Of a stretch of DNA of 64,000 nucleotides, positions 1-13,337 are shown one piece after another (within the stretch, counting starts at the first letter, position 1; every line of letters starts with the position of its first letter). The DNA comes from Lagopus muta (taxonomy: Eukaryota > Chordata > Aves > Galliformes > Phasianidae), in assembly GCF_023343835.1 (NCBI RefSeq), contig NC_064433.1, forward strand, positions 71,074,032 to 71,138,031, in the 5' to 3' direction. Both the position numbers and the translations under genes were made by a program. The notes beneath the pieces were generated by a model, which made no database searches, was not told the origin of the DNA, and saw only the letters and a program-made list of their open reading frames with translations.

Positions 1-3000
1 ATCCTCATAACCTCCCCCTTTGCCACTCTTCCAGTTTCTTTAACAGCTGTCAGAACAACGCATGATGCTGCAGAAGTTTCCCTGGATTACTGGAAACACC
101 TCAATACAAACAGTTAAATGGAAAAGTTAACCCACACATACACTGCTGCAAAGCATCTCCTGTTTGCAAGGTATGTTCCTGCATGTACATTTGCTCATGC
201 AGAAAAAGTGAATCTTATTTTGCCATGCTCTAACAATTATAGCCCTACATCTGAATAGGGATAATATTTTGCAGTTCAAACTTCAAGCCATATGATGACA
301 AATAAGATGAACAGATAATACTGAAATAGAATACTGTTCTTCACAGCATCTTCTTCTGGCATCATCATTTCCTATGGAGCTTCTAAAAATAAGAAAATAA
401 TTAAGAAGCTTGTATCAAATCACTCCTGATGCTGTTGAAAGGCTGTGATCCATTTAAGACCCTCCACTGAATTAAAGCACATAGACACTATGCAGTGATG
501 GTAACAGAGGCAGTTTATTTCCCAGCACCAATGGAGGCTGAAGGCCATAAAATAAACATGGAACACCTACAAGGCTGACAAGAATACTCCAAAGCCTGCT
601 GCTAACCTGGAATGATTTTTAATCCATGGCTGTCCAGCCTGGGCAGCACAGCTGTGTGGGGATATACCTCTGGCTGAGAGCAGCCTGGGAGCCTCACCCA
701 GACTTCCCTCAGCTCCCATAGAGACAAAAACCCACACACTGAGCAGCACCACCAGTCCTCCTTCAAACCAACATTTTCCATACCGACACAAAGTGGACAG
801 TCATTGAGCTACCCTCAGACAACTCTGTTAATGAATTATCCCAGCTGGCATGCCCACCCTATATGGTGGCGTTCTTAATAATTCTTGAAACATGGTTCAT
901 GAGGTTAAAAAAAAATTAAAACAAAATACTCCTTAATTTTGTGTTTTTTAAAATAATTGAAGTGCTATCGTGAAGCTGCAGTGAAGCACGACCTTAATAT
1001 TTAGCAGAGAAGACCCAAGAGGAGGTCTGAATAACCAATGAAACAGGAAAGTTGTTAGCACTACTAAGTGCAGCACAAGAGTAAGCAGCATCTCTCAGCT
1101 GTGCCACAAAAGTGCAACTGATAGGAGAGGGGAGGCGGCATCACTGCCCCACAGGTCTGTCACATTGCCATTGCTGCTTCTCTGAAAGTATCATCAAATA
1201 ACAGGTCTGCTTTCTGGTGATACCGCTGGCTGTGCTTCCCGGGTCAAGTCTGACGAACAGCAGCTCTATCAGTGCATCTATCATAACAAGTACTGAGAAT
1301 AAAACAAAAATGTAAAAATCTATCAGCGCTACCAGCAAAATGCTTTCGTTCATACAAGTCAACAGACACTTCTATTCACACAGTTACAACTCCAGACAAA
1401 ACATTATCAAGAATTTCGCAAAAATAGGAAGGATACACACTGAAACAGAAAATAGATTTAGAAGAAAATGGAAACAAAGCACTTGCATTACAAGCTTAAA
1501 GCTATGAATTCCATCAGCCAAAAGGAATTCAAACCGAAAGCGCATTTTAAACACGATCTTAAGACCATATCAATTTTACTACAGACTGATAAATATCCAT
1601 TCCAGTTGAAATAGTTAACAACTATTTTGTAAAGAGTAAGGAAAGATGTAAGTATGCTTACAGGATTTTGAAAATTATTGCACTTTTCTTTTTGCCTTTT
1701 GAAACACAGTTGGACTTGCATGACTTTTAGTTGATTTTTTACTCTCAAAAACACATTCCAGAATGCTTTATGTCAAATTTTCAACATGTCTTGCATTAGA
1801 AAATTAGAAAGGTGTATGTAGACAAACAGAGCACTGTTTGAAAAACATGGATGGTCTGGTCTATTTTACATTGAACGTAACTTAATTCTGACTTAATTCA
1901 GGTAATCCAAAAGGAAAAAAAAAAACACAAAAAACCAAAAAAACCCACCAACAAGAATCCATAAACATGCAAACACAAAGAACAATAACAACAAAAACCC
2001 TAGAATTATAAACATTAATGACTATTCCTTACCATAGGTAAAAGTGAGACTTTTCCCTAAGTTTCTGAATTATTAGAACAGTAATTCATTTTCCAAACAA
2101 ACATAAGAAGAATCACTACAAGGTTTACAAATTATTTTTTCCTACTCTTCCATTGTTCTTAATTTTAATATTTCTACTCTATTCATGTTTGTGTGGAACA
2201 GAGGATTCTTCGATTCCTGTAGCGTTAATATTTTAAGTAATAGTAATACTATGAGTACAAGCAAAAATTCTACTCCCTGTTTTGATGGAATAATAATCCA
2301 AGGAAAAATATCTGAAATTCTAAGTCACCTTCCACGTGTCCTTAACTTCCTCAATTCATGCAAACACACCTGTCACGTTCTAGAACTGCCTGACAATGGA
2401 TAGAGGAGAATGCTTATATGCTTATTATTGAGCTATTTTGGAGGCATAAACATTTAAAAAAAATAAAGAAAGGAAAAGAAAAAAAATGTGCTTTTCCTAT
2501 AGGAAAGGATCAAGTAAAAAAAAAAAAAAAGCAGGAGGATAAAGGAGAAAACTATAGTATCAGAGAATGAAAAGAAGTGATTTTTGATCAAGCAAAATGG
2601 TTAGTTGATTAAGATTTTTCTGTGTCAGATACGATTACTACTCAAATCCGACATCAAGAGCTCACACATGGCCCTTATAAGCAGAATTAAAACTATAATC
2701 CCATTTCTGCCACATTTATTATATCACGAGGGAGTAGTTCTATTTAGGTAATGTGATCCTGTAACAAGATACCGAAAAAATCTGCATGAATGTTGCCATT
2801 TTCCATGTCTGTTTATATTTAAAACATTTTCTTATTGTTCTATTCATATAAATAATGAAGCTCAAAAAACATTCCATCTTCTTAAGCTGACACATTTTCT
2901 CCAGATTTTGTAACACTTTTCAAATGAAACAAAATATTACTTATCCATCGAATTTCTTAAGCTACACTTTGAGTAGCATGTTCTTAAAAATATACTGTAA

Positions 3001-3040
3001 ATCAAATGCAAAGAGCTATTGCAGTATTCATGCTGTGCTC

Positions 3041-3262
3041 ACAGAATGGCCTGGGCTGGAAGGGACCCCAAGGATCATGAATCTTCAACCCCCTGCCACA
3101 TGCAGGGCCACCAACCTCCACGTTCAATACCAGACCAGGCTGCCCAGGGCCCCATCCAACCTGGCCTTGAACACCTCCAGGGACGGGGCATCCACAGCCT
3201 CTCTGGGCAGCCTGTTCCAGCACCTCACTGCTCTCTCTGTAAAGAACTTCCCCCTGACATCA
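3041..3262 (-). mobile_element. CR1 LINE 3' fragment
   Basis: On the plus strand this reads as the reverse complement of a CR1 3' end. It starts with an acagaatgg-type terminus, then the ggaagggacc, caggctgcccagg and ggccttgaacacctccag blocks, and stops in the aagaacttcccc block. About 220 bp remain, so the copy is strongly 5'-truncated, as is usual for CR1. It lies in LRP6 intron 1 in the same orientation as the gene. Confidence 0.93.
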
Positions 3263-6200
3263 GCATGTTTGACTCCATTTCAAAACAGGTAGGCGACTGT
3301 GTCAATTGCTTTGAAATAGAAAGGTCTGTAGCATGACAGTCATGAGGACACAAAGAAAACCCTATTTTTGTAGCCATAGTGCAGGGGGATATGACAAAAA
3401 AAAAAAAAAGGAGAAACAACAAGAAGTTCATTTTTGCTTGCAAGCACCATCACTGCAGCCAGACCAAGCAGACTAAGTACTTCTGTCCACACAAAGTAAA
3501 TATGGAGCCTAATCACACAGTGAACCTCTTTCCATAAGTACTCACAAACTGCAAGAATATCTATAGAGCTCAAAAAAGGCTCTCTACCAGTTGACTTGCC
3601 TGCCAAATACAAATGGGAAAAAGTTGTTTAATGTTTAGGGTCGATAGCCAGCATTTACATACAATCCATCAGAGACACAATGCAATGCTTTCTTCCCTAG
3701 CCTTGGACAATTACTGCAAAAGAAACATGCAGCTTCTTTGTTTACAGCATATAAATACTCAGAAGTGTTAAACTCTGAAACTGCACAAACCAGGTGTAAG
3801 GTGGTTGAGGTTATTAAAGGGGAATTAATTTCTTTCACCTAATAAAGAGAGGTGTAACACATTCCCTGCATTTGCTCTACTCACAAGCATAGTTCCTGAA
3901 AATCCATCACTTCCACAAGCTGACAAGTCACACTATTTAGATTCAATGGCTCATCTCCCACCGAGCAATGCCAGCTACTCCGTATGACCACACGTGACCA
4001 CTCCTGAAGTCTGTGAGGTAAGCCTGTATCCACTCTCCCCACATCTTTCTGAGCAGCTTACACCACTTGGTATAAGCCCATCTACGGAACATTCCTTACC
4101 AAGATAAACTGCATTTCACTGGCAACAGTTCCCTTCAAGGTACAAATGGCCCTCCACATGTCAGCACAGAAGTGGGTGGCAGCACAGAGTTTCACCAGCC
4201 ACATACATGTTATGAACTAAGACTGTCCCAGGTGAGCTTGCAGATGAGGGAGGGCTCCCCAGCTGCAGGTCAGGCACACATCAGGTCTGACAGAGCAGCT
4301 GGTCCTCCCAGAAAGACTGCATCTCTGCTATCACTCAGCAACAGCACATACCCCTCCTTGTAGGACAAGGATTTGAAGAAGCCACCGGCAAAGCAACCCA
4401 AGCAGTTAGCATTTCATAGGAAATTTATGAGGTTAAATATGCTGAGGACAAAGAATACAGTGTCTGAATCTGAAGACTGGCAGCCAGAAGAGATGAACAG
4501 TGACTGATCAGAAGCTGAGAGCTGTTCCTGTTTTCTTCCCCTACCCCACTCCCTCAGAAGGAAAAATACTATCCGTGCTCAATTTTAATTAGAAAGTAAA
4601 TCCCTTTATATATGCATTGTTGCTGATATTTTGAAGCTGGCATTTTCGACCCGTGACATCATCAAAAAGGTAGTTACATATGTCCAAAGGAATCAGATTT
4701 CTCCAGTTCCCAAAGGCAGTTTAAAATGTTCCTATGCTCCAGCTCTTGACCTATCATTCTCCAAAAATATCTACCCATTCTACAACTTCCAGATAAATTT
4801 CCCTATTTTCTAGAGCTCAAATGCAGATGTAATCCATTCACAGAGGAAAAAAGGAAACCTGATTAATGCTCCTCTAACCAGCGTTTCTGAGAAACATAAT
4901 TAAGATTCGGACCCAAATATCTGTACAGAACTCCCACTGAAGGACACAAGGAGCCCATCATCTTTATACACCTATGACTAGATCCATATACCTACAACTT
5001 CCTCATATCTTCAGCACACCTTGCCATAAACACTTCTTTCTGTCCTAATTTTTCTATTTTTCTGTTAAAAAAAAAAAAAAGGAGAATAAAGTTAAAGCAG
5101 TCTGATGAGAGCAAGCTATCAGAAAGATGCAATTGCAAAAACTATTAAAGCAATGCTGGATATTTTGTAACGCCTTAAATCACACTAATTTTAGAATGTA
5201 CTATGGAGAGATGAAAGAGGAAAATGCATTGGAAATCACAGCAGACAAAGTTGCACTGATTTCTAAGGAATCACACAAATGGAAAACGTGACCAGAAAAT
5301 GGTCAGTTCAAGCTTGGGTGGAGAAATGCCTCATGATGAATACAAAATACATATATTTTATATATATTTCCAAGTCTTATTGTCAAAATTTAAGAATTGT
5401 ATTAGTCCAAGGATTGGAGATCTCATGCTTCATCTCCCGCCTGACTGCTTCAGAAGTAAAAAGCCTTGTTCCACTTCCTGACTTTTGGAGAAAAACACCT
5501 CCAGTCAGCTTAGCAAGTCCTGAACATTAAGCTCTTCTAAACTATGTGCAAATGAATCTACCTAAAAAGATACAAAAAAGAAAAGATGTTCTGCTTATCA
5601 AAAGGAAGTTACTCATAACAACAGATTCAAGCTCTCTTCTGAACACATAAAGGGGCTTTACAATGCCCAAAACCAAAGAGACATCTTCAATTCTTCACTA
5701 ACTGATTAGTTAATCAGCACAAAGGTCTGTAACATCCACTATAGTCTGCACAAACATCTTTGATAAGATCTCTATTCAAACAAGAGCTTCATGCACTTTC
5801 TGCACAATCAGGGTTTTAAAAAAAAAAAAACAAAACAAACAGCAATTGCATGATGACTAGAGATATTTCTGGGACAAGAGCAAGCCAAGAATACTTGGGA
5901 AGGTAAAACCTCTTTAACACTTTTTAATAAGTTGAAACCTGTCTCGCACTTACCTGTAGTTCCCTGACAGATGCGATGCAACTGCTTTTGCCTCTTTGCA
6001 ATTGCCAGTTACCTAAGAGCTTAACTGGTTTCACAGCTGCCGTGTAGAACACATAAAGTGACCAGAGGCCAGGTCTTACTCACTTGTCTGTATATATCCT
6101 AGGGGACCAGCTTCACGAAACACTGCTCATGTTCAGAGTCCCCCAGATCAAACCAAAGACCAAGAGAGGAGCACAAAGGCTGGGCTGGTGAGACTCTGGG

Positions 6201-8295
6201 CAGGTTCCAGGAAAGCGATCCCTTTCTTCCATCAATCAGAGTAAGGCACGAGAGAAAAACAAAAAAAAAAACACCAAAACCAACAACGCACACAAACCTC
6301 CACAGCCAGCTGTTGTGACATCAGCTCATCTCTTACAAATCTGAATAGCTGTCTTTGAAAAGTCAGTATCGTCTGTTTATCACAGTTCTCAGATTACTGG
6401 ACAGAAAGGTGCCTTGGGGTATGCTTCCAGTTCTGGATCATAACGGTCTGGTACTTCTCCAAGTCCTTACTAGTTTATATGGCACCACACTTCCAGAGTA
6501 CCAGTTCTGTTTTTCCAGATTGGTAAGCCATTTTTCTTGCACATTTGCATTGTGCTTTTGCTTGGGTTTTTTTGTTGTTGTTGCTCTTAAGTAAGAACAG
6601 AGAGGTAAGCTCTGTAAACAGAGGATGCTGCAATTCACATAGGTATTATTTTCCAGGTTTCAATCTCCAATGCTGTTGACCTAGCAGCCTTCACAGCACC
6701 AAATTCACAAACCAAGTAGTGAACGTCATAACATCAGCTCTACTTTCATGTATAAACTTATTCATACTCATGCTGGCACTGCCTCTGCCTCATTAAAGAA
6801 CAGCTGACACTTCATATGAACTCAGCACATCTTATTCAAGCCAATTCTGCCTGCATACATGTTGTTTATTAAGAAGGACACATCCATTAAAATTTTATTT
6901 TATTTCTTCAGTGTTCAGCTGTTCCTGCTGTTTATATCATCCTTAAGTAACAATTAAGGAAATTACTATCATGTCACAAATAGAAGACTATGAATTTAGG
7001 TGGAAGATCCAACAGCAGGAATGCATTAATACAGAAGAAGGAGAAATACTGCTTGGATACAAATGTCTTCGGCAATAGATAAAGATGACAGATGTGAAGA
7101 AATGACAGTCCAAATAATTTACAAACTGAACGTTTCTTCAAAGTTTATTATTAAACATCACTGGGTATGCTAAAAAGTACAGTAGCACGTGTCACTATTT
7201 TGAAATTAATCTGAAGAAGTGACTGTCACAGCGCTGATATCATACAATGGTATGCACACCAATGGGGCTGCCATTTGAATTCAATTGCAATTGAGAACCA
7301 AACGAACGGTTTATTAAGAACAGGTATGGTCGTTACATAATAAAACTAACTAATCAGGAAACAATTCCTCTCCATGCTTTGGATCCAACCTTGCTTTTGA
7401 AAACTGAAGTTTCACTGCTCCAATTGGAAGCAAACTGTTACACAGTCCATTTAAATAAGTATATTTGTAGCCTTACAAACAGGATACAATATGGCAAACA
7501 GATGCATAGAAGAAAAAAAAAAAAAAAAAAAAAGAAGGGAAGGGAAGGGAGTAAGGAAGAGTGGAAAAATTTTGTTTTGCGGAGTACCGAGCAACCGGCT
7601 ACACAGCAGTTCCTTCAGCCTGAAACACCTTTATTAATCTTTCATGTAAAGCAATAAACGTTGTGAACAGAGTAATTTTCTATATCAAAACGTGGTTGAT
7701 GAACTATTAGTTATTAACCTCTTCCATCTTCTAGCACAGAAAAAGATGAGAAAACAGCAAAATGATGGATGCAAACATCACAGGTGATTTATTCTCAAGA
7801 AGAGCAAACAGAGAGAAACTGAGGCAGGAGTTGAGTTCACAACACCCAAAGAAACCCGGTTTGCACGCAGAGACAGAAATCATCCAGAAGCAGGAATCGC
7901 AGCGCGGGGCAGCGGAACCCAGGTGTCCTGGGGGACCGGCAACAGCCCCTTGCCGAGCACCGGGGGCCGCCCGGCAGCGGGGAACCCACTTCTAGGGATA
8001 CCCCCGGGGCAAAGGAGAAAAGGAAAAAAGAAGGGAAAACGAACAGCTTTGGCGCGGACACGGAGAGCGGCGGGGCGAGCTGAGACACTCGCGCCTGAGC
8101 CGCGCTGCCTCCGGCAGGGCCGCGGCTGCGGAGGGAGCTGGGGGCCGTTCGGTACCTTTTTGCTCTCTTTTTATTAAAAAGCCAAACTTGAAGGCGGCAA
8201 CAATGGGCCGGCCCCGCCGGCAAGCAGGCCGCTCCCCTCCCGCCCGGGCAAACATGGCCCCTCGCAACACGGCCGTCAACTTTTCCCCACCGCCG

Positions 8296-8328
8296 CCTCC
8301 TCCTTCTCCTCCTCCTCCTCCTCCTCCC
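8296..8328. repeat. (TCC)n / (GGA)n microsatellite
   Basis: Nearly uninterrupted CCT/TCC triplets on the plus strand, read as GGA triplets in the LRP6 transcript. The tract starts about 13 bases after the exon 1 splice donor, inside intron 1. GGA repeats are known to fold into G-quadruplex structures. Confidence 0.9.
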
Positions 8329-8341
8329 GCCCCCTGCTCAC

Positions 8342-8396
8342 CTCGCATCAGGGAACAAAAACTGCAGGCGAGCAGGCTCCGCAGGACGGCCCCCAT
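8342..8396 (-). CDS. LRP6: LRP6 coding exon 1 (signal peptide)
   Basis: LRP6 is a single-pass Wnt co-receptor that works with Frizzled and is phosphorylated on cytoplasmic PPPSP motifs to stabilise beta-catenin. Only the first coding exon is here: 18 codons plus one base. The peptide MGAVLRSLLACSFCSLMR agrees closely with the vertebrate LRP6 N-terminus and forms the start of a signal peptide (Arg then a hydrophobic core). The ATG at 8396 has a strong context (A at -3, G at +4). The exon ends GCGAG|GTGAGC with a consensus donor at 8341-8340, and phase 1 fits the following Ala codon of the family. The neighbouring CpG island and the downstream order MANSC1-BORCS5 support the assignment. The beta-propellers, EGF and LDLR-A repeats, membrane segment and tail lie outside the window. 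Confidence 0.93.
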
Positions 8397-11300
8397 CTTC
8401 CCTCGCTCCGCGCTCTCACCGGCGGGGCGGCGGCGAGGAGCAGTCCCTCCGCTGCCACTTCATGCTGCCCGGCGGGCGGGGAGGCGGGGAGGAGGACCGG
8501 GCAGCGGCGAAGGGTGGCCGCCGAGCCCCCCTAGCAGGCCGCTGGCCCCGGCGCGCCGCAGCGGCACCAAGCGCTCCCCTGCATGCCGGCCTCCGCGCCG
8601 CCACCGCGGCCGCTCGCCATCCACTCTCCGCTCGCTCACTCGCTCGCCCGGCCTCCGCCTCCGCCGGGCGCGCACAGGCGCAGGGATACAGCCCTCCTCC
8701 TTCTCCTCCTCCTCTCCCGGCCCGGCCTGGCCCCCGCCCCGCGCCGCGCCCGCCCGGCTCCGCGCTCCCGCCGCACCGCCCGCCTCCTCAGGCGGGGAGC
8801 GAGCGGGCGAGCAGAGGGCGGCGCGCACGCAAACGGCGGCGGGCGAGCGCTGGCGGCGCGGCGGGCAGCTCCGCCTCGGGCGGGGCGCGGGGCGAGGGCG
8901 GGTGCGCGCGGCTCAGGGACGCCCGTGGGCAGGGCGAGGGGTCGGACGGGGGGAGCCGGCCGCCGCCGTCGCATTCCAGCGGGACTATTTGCTGCGTTGT
9001 TTCGCACGCACGCCTCCGCCGCCTTTTTGGGTGCGATACGGTTGTCGGAGCAACACCGGCCCGGGAGAGACGGGACTACTTTCAGTCACAGAGCGGCGGC
9101 CGCACAAAGACGGCCGCTCCCCTCCGCCCGCAGGTGCGGGCTGCCCGGCGGGGATCCTCTTCCGTCCCTCTGGGTCACTGCCTGGCGGCGGTTCCCGAGT
9201 GAAGGGTGGGCTGTGGGGCCGCGGCTTTTTCTTGGAAATCGCTGCGGAGCTGCCCCGTGGGCAAAGCTACTTCAGTATTTTTCCGAGGAACGCCGCATCT
9301 CACGAGGCGTCCCTCCTTTCCTCCCGGAACAGCTGTTCCGTGGAATGAGGCTTCGAGGCAGAACGCCTTAAAGCAAAATTCGAGATCCTCGCGTTCAGAA
9401 GTCTGTGTTATTTTCAGGGTTATTAGAAACTTATGGAAACATTTAACTTTTAATTTCGTATCTGTTGAACATATACTTTCATAGCTTTTCTTGTGATTAC
9501 AGTAGGAGATAACATCTGGGCCAGATTAAAGGCCCAGGCATCGCAGACCGGCTCTGACATCAGACTCCAGCAGTCATGTGATGATATCAGACTTTCAGAT
9601 TCTACTGGGGAAAAACTGCAAGTCAAAACTTTCTAGAGAAAGAAGTAAATGTCCAACTTTAAAAGTTGTTTAAGAAGGGGGGAGGGAAATCTTGAAAATG
9701 TAAACAACTCAACAGCAATAGCTGCCTGAGGGCAGGTCTGTGTTCAAGTATGTCTTTGACTCCACCAGGTGAAATAACCTCCTGTGTTGCTGCTGTGTCA
9801 GCCAGGAGGATAGCAAACTCAGATGGTGCTGGAGGGGATGGGCTTCCCATGAACAAATGTACCAGAGAGTGGATAAACCTCAGCATATCCTTGATGTCAC
9901 AACTGGATTTTGTAGGAACAGACAGAAGCAGCACAGCATTCTATTTATTTTCACTGAGCAATTGGAATCAAAGAAAACAGTTACTCACAATGTTGCATGA
10001 TCAGTGATTAACCTCTTATGTAGTATTGCAAGTCCTTAATGAATTCTTCATATCTTAGCAACACAATGCACAGCTGAGAGAAAATTCAAGCCTGAACCCT
10101 CAAATGACACATTTCTCTATGTGCTGTTCCCTGTTGTATCTTGTATTCTTTTTCCTTTTGCTGGAAACACAATGGTGTCTTGGCTATCTTCCTTGGGAGC
10201 TGGATCCCTTGTTTGTTGGCTCTCACATCTTCCCCACCATCCTATCTGACTGGCTTTATTTTTAGCTTACAAACATTACATGCTGTCACCCATCATGAAT
10301 TTGACCATTTTTCTATATTTCAAGACCTTTCCTTTCCTGATAGGATTTCCTCTAATCATTGAGTGATTAGTGGCTTTACTTATGTATCCCCTTTTCTCCA
10401 TATGCTTCATAGAGACAGTCCCCTCTCTACTCAAGCCTAGGTAGCCTTTTTAAAAACAATTTTCCATTCATTGCTTGTGATTCAAGACCAAACTCATGTT
10501 GTATCTGTTTCTCAGCTTTACTTCTAATTCATACACACAGGGGGAACCCAGCTGTAGAAGTTTTTACAAAGTAAACTAGATTATCTCACACATAAAAGAT
10601 TCTGACAGCCAGGGCTCCTCTGAAATACTTACATTCCTTTATTTGATCTTAAAGTTAAGATGAAGGAAATAGGAGTGCAGAGGGAATGTTCTTTCTATTG
10701 CAGTAGGAAGATCCTCTTGTTGGTTACAATTATTTTTATTAATCTTACGATTATTCATTTTTATCAGTATTCATTATTATGAGTACTCATTTGCTCACTG
10801 AAATCCAGTCAGAGACTTTGACTGTCAAGAAATCTGTACAGTCTTATTCTTACCTCTGGACTCAGATGGTGATTCAATGATACAAGAACTTTCACAAGAA
10901 TTTCATTATACTCAGGTTAGTTCCCTGGTTTGGTTCATAATACAGCTTCAAAAGCATTTTTGTCAGCACAGAGGACAGCCAGGAGTGGCAGCTGGAGCTT
11001 CTGAAACCAGTAGTAACTGTTCAAGTCTGTATCTTTGAACAGTGCCCTGGGTTGCAGTGAAGTCGGTGGGATCCTTTGTAGAATGGGGACTGAAGTCCCT
11101 AATGAACAAAAGCTGTTAGCAGAAGATAGCTGCACAGCAAATGGATTTGTGGCTGCCCACATCACAGAAACCACTATCATAATTAGCTCCCTTGCTGAAT
11201 GTCTCAACAAGAGTTAATGGGCATGGCATGGTGAAATCCTGGTCCCTCTGAAGTCAATGGCAAAACTCTCACCAACTTCAAAAGGGTCAAGTTTTATACT

Positions 11301-12865
11301 GAAACTCTAGCTCAAGTCCTCTCTTGCATCCATAAGGAAAGACTGAAGTAAAATAGCAAGGAGATGGGATGTGAAGTGGTGATGACTTCATCAGTGATGT
11401 CTGTTACAACAATTTCACAGGTAAAATAAGACACCCTGACTCCACATATCACCACCTTCTTTCCAAAACAAGATCAGATCTAAGAAATATGACAGGTACA
11501 TCTTACAAGATTTATCCTGTTCCAAGAGCAGAATGGAACACCACAGTGTTCCTTCTTTAAAGAATAGAACACTAGATCATCTATCCCTTCTTAAAAATCA
11601 GTAATAAGCAGACATATTTTTCCTTCATTTTTACTATTAAAAGTAAAGCCATATCAACTGCACCTTTTCAACAAGACTTAGGCAGCTTTCCTTGGACTGA
11701 TAGCCATTTCTCTATTCCAGAAATTTTCTCCAGGGAGATCTATTCCAGATCTCACTTATCTTCACTTACTGTCTGTAGGGTTCCCCACAGTCTGTCAAAC
11801 CATCTCAATAGTCAATAGCCAGCATTCCCATTATTTTCCCACCCATAAATCAAGTCCCCATCCTCCCGCCCTCCCTTTTTTTTTTCTAAATTATGTATGA
11901 GGTTGCCTCTTCTCCTTGCTCTTTAGTGCCTTATTTTTTTTCTCCATTAAGTGTAATACCCTTTTTTTTTTTTTTTTTTTTTTTAGCATCTCCGCTTTCA
12001 GAAGGTGCTGCCTGGTGTCCAGGATGAGAACTGCATTTCTTTGTAGCTGAAGAAATCCTTACAACAAAAACTTCACAGAGAAGGTCCTTGAGTTCAGGAG
12101 AGCATAGGGGTAAGCTAGTCCAACAGGATTCCAGCGATAACCTGAAGGGGAAATATAAAATAGATGACCCTGTAGGCTCGGGCTTTTTCTTTATACCTTT
12201 CGAGGAGTGTTTGGACTCCTGCTGATGGTGTATCCAGGATCAGGCTGTTTATCTACTGCTTCTTTTCTCCTCTTCCATCTCCCAGGGAGTTGAAAACAAC
12301 ACTGCCTCAGGATATGATTCTTCAGCTGTAGTACCTTCAGTGTGAATTGTGTAGGATTCTGATTTTAACTTGGCACTGCCCACCAGGCCACAGGGCAAGT
12401 CCAATACTTTCCTTATGAAAGCCAGGTAGCCATGGCTATATTTCAAAGCTAAATTATAAAAAGTCATTTTAGAAAGTTAGAGTTCCAAAATTTGTAAAAA
12501 AAAACTGTAATGCTAGGTTGATGCAGCTAAAACATCCTTTCAAAAGAGACGGCATTTCAGGCTGACGGATACCAAAACACTGTTTTATTTTAGTTTGCAA
12601 AGATTTTCAAAAACAGACAGCACCTGAGCTCTATTAACAACAACATGCATGCATTTTAAACAACAACAGTTTAAGAATACTTCATTTTCAGAACGCTTTC
12701 ATGGAGCTCAGCATTTTGCCATACGCATGCATAGGATTTACCGGTTGCACTTTGCACTGTAGCCTTTTAAAAATTAGTTGCTGGTAAAGGATTGTACATT
12801 TGTTAACACTGTTTTAGCCATAGGGATAAATTACTAGAATGCATGCCTTATTATGGTCAAAAAAG

Positions 12866-12913
12866 GTAAGTTACAGTAATTAGCAAAAAAAAGTAAGTTA
12901 CAGTAATTAGCAA
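12866..12913. repeat. Tandem duplication, two 21-bp copies
   Basis: gtaagttacagtaattagca occurs at 12866-12885 and again at 12893-12912, and each copy is followed by one more matching base. The copies are identical and separated by a short A-run, giving a period of 27 bp. Each copy begins with a splice-donor-like GTAAGT on the plus strand, but no exon was recognised beside it. Confidence 0.9.
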
Positions 12914-13323
12914 TCGTTCAAAGAACACTTCAATCTTTGTATAATATACACATTGTGACACATCATCTGTGCACAGGAAGGAGCCCATTTTGCAATTTGA
13001 AGTAGCTTCCTCTGAGCTGAAGTGCACTAACAAGGATGCACATGGGAAAGCCGCAGTTCACGATGTCAAAAGAGAATCACCCCTTCTCCAGTTCAAAGTC
13101 TGGGGAGAAGATTTGTGATGTTTACTCGCATCCATATTTTTATAGATTTACATTTATTTAGTCTGAAATTACCCAAGACACTTAGCACCTCGAGAGAATG
13201 ACTTTGCCTCCTTCACTGTGATACCACTTCAGGGGTGTTGTTTTTCTTAACTGTTAAAAAGTTCTCAAACTATTCCAGAAAAGCACAATCGGTTACTTGT
13301 GCACTACCTTAGAGCGCAGAAGA

Positions 13324-13337
13324 GTGCCCTCTGTTGG
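13324..13337 (-). promoter_or_regulatory. CTCF-like core motif
   Basis: The minus strand reads CCAACAGAGGGCAC, matching the CTCF core CCASYAGRKGGCRS at 13 of 14 positions. A match of this quality is only suggestive without binding data. Confidence 0.35.

Larger units (their letters stand above)
1..8341 (-). other. LRP6: LRP6 intron 1 (distal part not in window)
   Basis: Non-coding DNA downstream, in the LRP6 sense, of the exon 1 donor at 8341-8340. I looked on the minus strand for the second exon, which in the family encodes the first YWTD beta-propeller blades, and saw nothing resembling it; it presumably lies left of position 1. The interval holds one clear CR1 fragment (3041-3262), several A-rich runs (for example 7513-7534) and short open frames without recognisable domains. 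A GC-richer patch at about 480-800 was not identified. Confidence 0.75.
7880..9345. promoter_or_regulatory. LRP6: LRP6 CpG island / promoter
   Basis: Base composition changes abruptly from AT-rich flanks to very GC- and CpG-rich sequence with many GGCGGG/CCCGCC (Sp1-type) boxes. The first LRP6 coding exon lies inside it, so this is taken as the promoter and 5' UTR, with transcription leftwards. No TATA box is evident and the exact start site cannot be set. The long open frames on both strands here are composition artefacts: stop codons are rare in such GC-rich DNA and the translations are low-complexity Arg/Pro/Ala. Confidence 0.88.

Noticed and set aside
480..800. GC-richer patch in LRP6 intron 1 that could be an LTR or old repeat
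   Set aside because: No terminal TG/CA pair, duplicated target site or known consensus could be recognised.
2924..3336. Overlapping frames of about 105-122 codons
   Set aside because: They are translations of a CR1 3' fragment.
7992..8341. Continuation of the LRP6 frame past exon 1 into a Gly/Glu-rich stretch
   Set aside because: A consensus donor occurs at 8341-8340 and the residues beyond it are the GGA microsatellite translated; they do not resemble LRP6.
8188..9371. Open frames of 386, 262 and 246 codons on the plus strand
   Set aside because: They lie in the LRP6 CpG island, overlap each other in different frames, and encode low-complexity Arg/Pro/Ala sequence. Stops are rare there because of GC content.
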